Positions 59,501 to 64,000 of a DNA stretch of 64,000 bases are shown piece by piece. A program made the position numbers and the translations under genes. Every line of letters starts with the position of its first letter. Positions within the stretch are counted from its first letter, which is position 1. This DNA is from Phallusia mammillata (lineage: Eukaryota > Chordata > Ascidiacea > Phlebobranchia > Ascidiidae). The notes beneath the pieces were generated by a model. It worked only from the letters and a program-made list of their open reading frames with translations, was not told the DNA's origin and made no database searches. Where the stretch lies: positions 1 through 64,000 of the forward strand of contig QLIY01000649.1 of the NCBI GenBank assembly GCA_003260075.1. Direction: 5' to 3'.

Positions 59501-60482
59501 GCCGGTCAATTATTTTTGATCACACATCAACTAAAGGGTCGATATTCTATTTGAACCGTGGAGTCTTTATAATTTAATTTCCTTATACCCGGTAATGTCG
59601 CAACATAGCTGCCAAAGCTGGGTTTGTTTTGAACCTCTAACCTTTCCTGAGCCTCAGTTCACGCCTCAAACAGCGACGCCATGTCCAATGACTACTCAGT
59701 TTGCAATTCGTACGAAAAACTCGAATTTTAGCCTCAAAGAAGCACTACAAAGAGTTAGTTGATTCATACACCTATTTTTGCCACATGCAGCGCTATGTAC
59801 CCCAACAACTGTAATCCTTGCTAATTCTATCAGAGCTTTGCTTTTCCATGCATAATTGCGCTGGTCGTATATTATGCATTAGTAGCAATCGTTACATTGC
59901 CTGTAGTTAGTAGGAACTAACTTAAATCTAACAGCATCTTTGGTGACTCTTATATATTTACTAGAATACATTGGAATGGTAATATATTGTAAAGGTGTGC
60001 TTACTATACTTTTCCATGCTGCATTGTAGATTTTATTACTGCAGTCATTTGATAATTGATCATACAATCCATCTTTTACATTCGTTTAATAAGTTTACTT
60101 GAGTGATATTAATCTATTTTGTGTTTGCTTTTTTTCCATTCCTACTTTTCTATTTCCATTTCTCTTCTCAATTTTCTTTCCTTGTGTTCTATTGTGTCAA
60201 AAATCCTGACTAAATTAATTACTCTGTTCTTGTAATTCGAAATTATATAAAACGCCGCATTTTGTGCGCTCGTATTGCATCCCCTTGTCAAATTTAAACG
60301 CTTTTCTGCGTTCGAACATGCATTGTCATGTCCGAATGTTTGTGCCTGGCTAAAAATATCCAATAACACTTAACATCGAATATTAATTAATTGACCCGCT
60401 TCTATCATTTGTGGCGCTGCTTTCACCTCTGCTGACCCCCTTGAACCCCGCTTTCCATTATCCCCATGCATGCCATATACAG

Positions 60483-60761
60483 AACCAACCGCGTTTGACC
60501 TCACTACTGAGCTTACTACGAGTTCCTCGACTATGCCTTACCCGACGGCTGATTGCAACGTCGAATTTTGCCTAATCAACTACAAGGAGATAGTGACCAA
60601 TGACACACCGTCGCCGGTTCGGTGTACGGCCTTGCGCCGACTCCACGATTGCATGCTAAACTCGCCGTCTCACTGCGCAACTGCAGACCCCCGCTACATG
60701 CTTATTGATGAACGGAGGCAGGATTCATACAAGACATTCCAATGCTCGCGTTTCGCATCAG
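60483..60761 (+). CDS. Collagen gene exon 2: six-cysteine domain resembling RGM N-terminus
   Basis: A 279-base exon, phase 1 at both ends (acceptor 'gccatatacag', donor CAG|GTTGTC), so it can be included or skipped without a frameshift. After a Thr/Ser-rich start, the cysteines follow C-x4-C ... C-x8-C-x7-C-x22-C, with DTP before 'C-x-ALR' and QCS at the end. This spacing is almost exactly that of the N-terminal domain of repulsive guidance molecules (C-x4-C ... C-x8-C-x7-C-x21-C with DDTP, C-x-ALR and NCS). In vertebrate collagen XVIII the same position can carry a frizzled domain, which has ten cysteines and does not fit here. The alternative is a fragment of a separate RGM-like gene, but the next exon downstream is collagen TSPN. 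Confidence 0.65.
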
Positions 60762-60769
60762 GTTGTCAT

Positions 60770-61770
60770 GGCAATGCCGAATGACGTCGTCGTTTTTGTT
60801 GTCTGTCTTCCCACACACTTGTTTTTGCTCAGTTGTGTGTTTTTTTGTGTTCAGTTCGAGCTACTACAACTTGCAGTTGTGTGGCTGGCAACTGTAATTT
60901 GAAACACTTTGCATGTTAAACGTTACAGACAGTTTAAATCCGACTTAACTATCCCACAAAGACCTATTTTTAAATGTAATGAGTTTCAAATTAGGTTATT
61001 CAAATCTACCTATTGCAATGATTAAAATCTTTCCTAATGGTAAAAATTTGTCATTTAAACTACACGATTTGGGAGTAAAATTAATGAACAATTTTTGAGC
61101 TGTAAACAAACGATTACTTACAGTTGTGGTATTATATTCAGACATGCCAAGCCTGCTTGTCCTCAAAGAAAATGCATGACATTATCTGAACTGGCCCTGT
61201 AATTTTGCAAACCTTACCGGAACTTGCATGTTTAAGTTCCGTACCTACCCTGTAATTTGTGCTGGCCGTTTATGCATGCATGTCTGGTGTGTTAATTTGT
61301 GTCTGCTAGCCAAAACACATTCCACTGAAACTGAACTAATGGTTGTCACAATGTGGTACACTGTTTTTTTGTAACAATTTCAAGTTTGAGGCATATTTGT
61401 GACAGATATATTTTGGTACCATAAGTTGTCTATCAGAGTCCACTAGGACACTTGCTACAACGGTTTCAATGGCAGTCAATCTTATTGTCAATTAAACCAA
61501 CAGGCAATATGAGCACTTCAAAAACATAAGGAACAAAGCATGTTGTTTTGTAGGCATATCTTCCAGTGTTTTTGCTTAAAATGCTCCATTTACACAAAGA
61601 CTTTGGCGAGAAAAAAAAAGTTTTTCTCCATACCATATATTTCATGCCATTTTTAGTTAACTAACCAAGCACAAATCCTCGGTAAAATTTGGCCAGTAAA
61701 GATATTTAGTAGACAAAACTCATACACTACAAATCCTGTGTACCTCTATTTCTAACTGCTTCTGTGATTG
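60770..61770 (+). other. Intron between RGM-like and TSPN exons
   Basis: No further exon or element recognised. Confidence 0.5.
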
Positions 61771-61782
61771 AATTCGTTCCAG

Positions 61783-61911
61783 GTGTGAGCCACGATAAAG
61801 TGGATTTTATAGCTGCAATACCAACTCCTCTCGATGCGTCAATTTCCTATGTTCGAGGCCACAACGGATTTCCTGCCTTTGAATTCATGAGCAAAGGAAA
61901 GACAACCATCA
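61783..61911 (+). CDS. Collagen XV/XVIII-type TSPN domain, first part
   Basis: Acceptor 'aattcgttccag', donor ATCA|GTAAGT, 129 bases, phase 1 at both ends. The translation VDFIAAIPTPLDASISYV then RGHNGFPAFEF has the order of the first strands of the TSPN/laminin-G-like domain of multiplexins (hydrophobic VD-L-L-x-AIG start, then a GxxGFPAYxF segment). This domain lies just after the signal peptide in collagens XV and XVIII, which are basement-membrane proteoglycans. Confidence 0.75.
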
Positions 61912-61951
61912 GTAAGTGCTACATCTTACAACGTGCATTAATAGTTTAGAC

Positions 61952-62128
61952 CAGTGGTTCTTAACCTTTTTTCCTTGCTGCACCCCTTTCAAATCACCAA
62001 CTAACTTTCTCACACACCCCTGGATTTTTGTGCTTATATAGAATAGACCTAACCAACCTTAATGATTCAGCATCCCCGCACCCCCTAGGAACAATTCTCG
62101 CACCCCCTTGGGGGTGCATGCACCCCTG
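61952..62128. mobile_element. hAT-type MITE with perfect target duplication in collagen intron
   Basis: GTTTAGAC flanks it on both sides (61944-61951 and 62129-62136). It starts CAGTGGTTCTTAACCTTTTT and ends GGGTGCATGCACCCCTG. It sits only 40 bases after the donor of the preceding exon. The older relative is at 7090-7264. Confidence 0.9.
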
Positions 62129-62607
62129 GTTTAGACTAAATGAAATTTTGATCTGTGGATATGCAACTAGTTTTTAAAAAACAAGCTGTCCTATAAGCAT
62201 AAGCAAAGTTTTACCTCGATGTAATTTCTCAAGAACCAACACAGTCAAATAATTATAAAATATTTCTTTCATATAAAATAATTTGTAAGCAAAATTTGGG
62301 CTTTATTAGGAAACACATGTCATTTGTTAAACACGTTTTGACACATGATACTGGCTAATGGTGTTGGAACACATAGCAGTTAGTCGACCCAAAATGCGGT
62401 TTTCCGATCTCCAAATTCCTGTGAATGTTATTTTCTTTCCGGTATTCGGCAATGCAAAAACAATTTAGAAACGCAAAAAGGAATCTATACAGCCGCACCT
62501 GCATGTCAATTACTGTGTTAAAAGTCTCTTGCCGACTTGGTGGTCGAATTTGTGGCGCAACAGCACAGTTGAGCGAGTGCAGGCGCCTGGCCCTTGTGTC
62601 CATGATA

Positions 62608-62669
<62 letters not shown>
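62608..62669. repeat. Homopolymer of 62 G in collagen intron
   Basis: Sixty-two consecutive G. It creates false Gly-rich and Pro-rich reading frames on the two strands (62355-62752), which are not genes. It probably marks unresolved sequence, as at 12072-12141. Confidence 0.9.
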
Positions 62670-62670
<1 letters not shown>

Positions 62671-62994
62671 CCACGTGTGCGAAATGGAATCTGATGCAAA
62701 TACGAAAGTGGAGAGCTTGAATCCAGTGAACTGGAACCTTTCGTTCGTTCAACCGACTGAACTCACGCTAGAACTTGCCCGCGAGGTTACGCACCCGAGG
62801 CCTAAGACCCGTAGATCCTATTATTTTGTTTAAACCTATGTCCAACGTCAAAATAACGTTTAACTCGATTTTTTGTATTACTGAGTTATTCATTTTCGTT
62901 ACAGATTAATATTTCGGGTTTAAACTACCGTACTTTGAATGTTTAAGTCATGCAATTTTTTTGCACTTAGATAAAAAAAGTAAATCACTATAGG

Positions 62995-63173
62995 CAGTGG
63001 TGGGATTCAAATTTTTTGTCAGCCGGTTCTATCACAAAAGTCATATTTTTCAGCCGGTTCCTTACAAAAGGTCCATTGACTGTAACCAGTAATGCTAACC
63101 GGTTCGCTGATCTCATAAAATTTCGTGAGACGGTTCTATAGAACCGCTGCGAACCGGCTGAATCCCACCACTG
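62995..63173. mobile_element. hAT-type MITE (CAGTGGTGGGATTCAAA ends)
   Basis: It starts CAGTGGTGGGATTCAAATTT and ends GCTGAATCCCACCACTG. The flanks are ACTATAGG (62987-62994) and ATTATAGG (63174-63181), one mismatch. Internal 'agccggttc'/'gaaccggct' add to the inverted structure. Decayed relatives are at 1622-1660 and 27045-27150. Confidence 0.85.
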
Positions 63174-63467
63174 ATTATAGGTCAAATTTGAAAAATAGCA
63201 CACACTTCTAAAATCTACTTGTCAAATCATGTTGTAGTATTTAGTATTAGGCGCATTTTTATACATTTATGTGATAACTTTAGATAAATCATTGAAGTTG
63301 TTTCTTAACTTGGTGTTCTCGGAAATTAAGCTTGATGCATTGAGCTTGGTCAAAGATGGCAGTGATGTCAGTTTGCCTGTTAACTTTTTTGAACTTGCCA
63401 TTTGTGATTCCAAATGTTTTTAACCAACTTTACCCAATTTTAACAAGTATTCTAAACTTCTTCTCAG

Positions 63468-63688
63468 ACGAACCAACCGCTGATCGATTCCCGAGAGGCC
63501 TTCCTGAAGAGTTTGCCATTCTTGCTATTGTCAACCCACGGACTCGGGAGTGTGGATATCTTTTCGAAGTCAAGGACAAAAGCGGATCCAAGACACCCCT
63601 GGGAGTCCAGATCTGCCCACTGGAGGGCGACTCTGAGCGCATGAAAATCAGTCTGTTCTGGAACAATGACGTCATCGCCAATTTTAAG
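63468..63688 (+). CDS. Collagen XV/XVIII-type TSPN domain, second part
   Basis: Acceptor 'aacttcttctcag' (phase 1), donor AAG|GTTTGT in phase 0 at 63689. The translation continues the domain: RFPRGLPEEFAILAIVNPR, then GYLFEVKDKSG, LGVQICPLEG, and RMKISLFW. It matches the strand pattern F-x-x-DF-(A/S)-hydrophobic, K/N-P, G-V-LF-A/E-x-x-D, LG-hydrophobic and I-x-L-x-Y/W of collagen XV/XVIII TSPN. The gene continues beyond the window, where the rest of TSPN, the collagenous blocks and an endostatin-like C-terminus would be expected. Confidence 0.8.
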
Positions 63689-63699
63689 GTTTGTTGTGG

Positions 63700-64000
63700 T
63701 GATTTTTAAGTTACAATTTCTCAACTCCGAAAATAATGAGACCTAATTTGTTTGAAAATAGTGAATGGAAGTTGAAATTAGTTTTTGAATTTTTGTCGGT
63801 TCATTTTTTTCTAATATGTGTACACCTAGAATAGAATTGACTTACATTAGCATTTTTTATGAAACATAGCATTTCTTGTAAAGGATAGGATTACCGGGGC
63901 AAACGCAAAATTTGGTTATTCCCGTTAATTATGGCTTTATTGGTTTCAACCAATTACCCAAATTCAGTCTTGCTTTCCATACCAAGTTAAATCATTAAAC
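63700..64000 (+). other. Intron sequence at the window edge
   Basis: No exon is seen before the window ends. Confidence 0.5.

Larger units (their letters stand above)
43465..60482 (+). other. 17 kb first intron of the collagen gene
   Basis: No coding exon fits here. It contains a spliced-leader-like 16-mer at 45292, a 15/16 match on the minus strand at 50568-50583, a G10 duplication at 50371, a low-complexity block rich in 'ttttgaattc' (51950-52030), two TGACGTCA (51755, 56383) and a GC-richer block (57650-58300). Frames such as 52207-52590 (127 codons) and 57746-58153 lack support. Confidence 0.55.

Noticed and set aside
62355-62752. Poly-proline and poly-glycine open frames on both strands
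   Set aside because: They exist only because a run of 62 G is open in every frame. There is no splice or start support.
1-64000. CRISPR arrays, bacterial operons, riboswitches, phage or viral genes
   Set aside because: None seen; the window is eukaryotic with introns and polymerase III elements.

Overview
The window is AT-rich eukaryotic DNA from an animal with GT-AG introns, dense short DNA transposons and long stretches without coding exons. An ascidian tunicate (Ciona-like) is the best guess. The reasons are a multiplexin-type collagen gene, an exact 16-base match to the Ciona trans-splicing leader as I remember it (45292-45307) and one 15/16 match on the other strand (50568-50583), and many hAT-type miniature elements. 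I hold this assignment at about 0.55; no search was possible.

Layout. (1) 1-21 kb is repeat-rich and holds a small family of secreted beta-trefoil-like genes. Gene A has exon 1 at 350-382 and exon 2 at 7867-8382. Gene C has exon 1 at 17266-17298 and exon 2 at 18518-19114. An orphan or alternative exon 1 with a TATA box lies at 14167-14199. Genes A and C have a tiny first exon coding the start of a signal peptide, a phase-0 intron and one long second exon. The first exons of A and C lie inside a recent, nearly identical 1.6 kb duplication, although their second exons are strongly diverged. The rest of this part is SINEs, hAT-type MITEs, a Penelope-like retroelement remnant with a hammerhead-ribozyme-like 3' motif, and assembly-like (G)10/(C)10 joints. 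(2) 23.4-26.2 kb on the minus strand holds a two-exon gene for a leaderless 272-residue protein. Its last ~150 residues read like an interleukin-1/FGF-type beta-trefoil. (3) 26-43 kb is mostly unique non-coding DNA. It has one good tRNA-Asn(GTT), a possible transposase exon, Penelope fragments and a striking excess of the palindrome TGACGTCA. (4) 43.4-64 kb is the 5' part of a collagen XV/XVIII-type gene. It has a signal-peptide exon, a 17 kb first intron, an unexpected cysteine-rich exon whose spacing matches the N-terminal domain of repulsive guidance molecules (RGM), and two exons of the thrombospondin-N/laminin-G-like (TSPN) domain. The gene runs off the right edge.

The most interesting biology is the cluster of leaderless and secreted beta-trefoil proteins on both strands (a possible invertebrate IL-1/FGF-like cytokine locus) and the RGM-like exon in a multiplexin. 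The most important warning is that eight places show a direct duplication interrupted by about ten G or C, and two places carry 70 C or 62 G. These look like unresolved assembly joints, and one of them distorts the coding exon of gene C.
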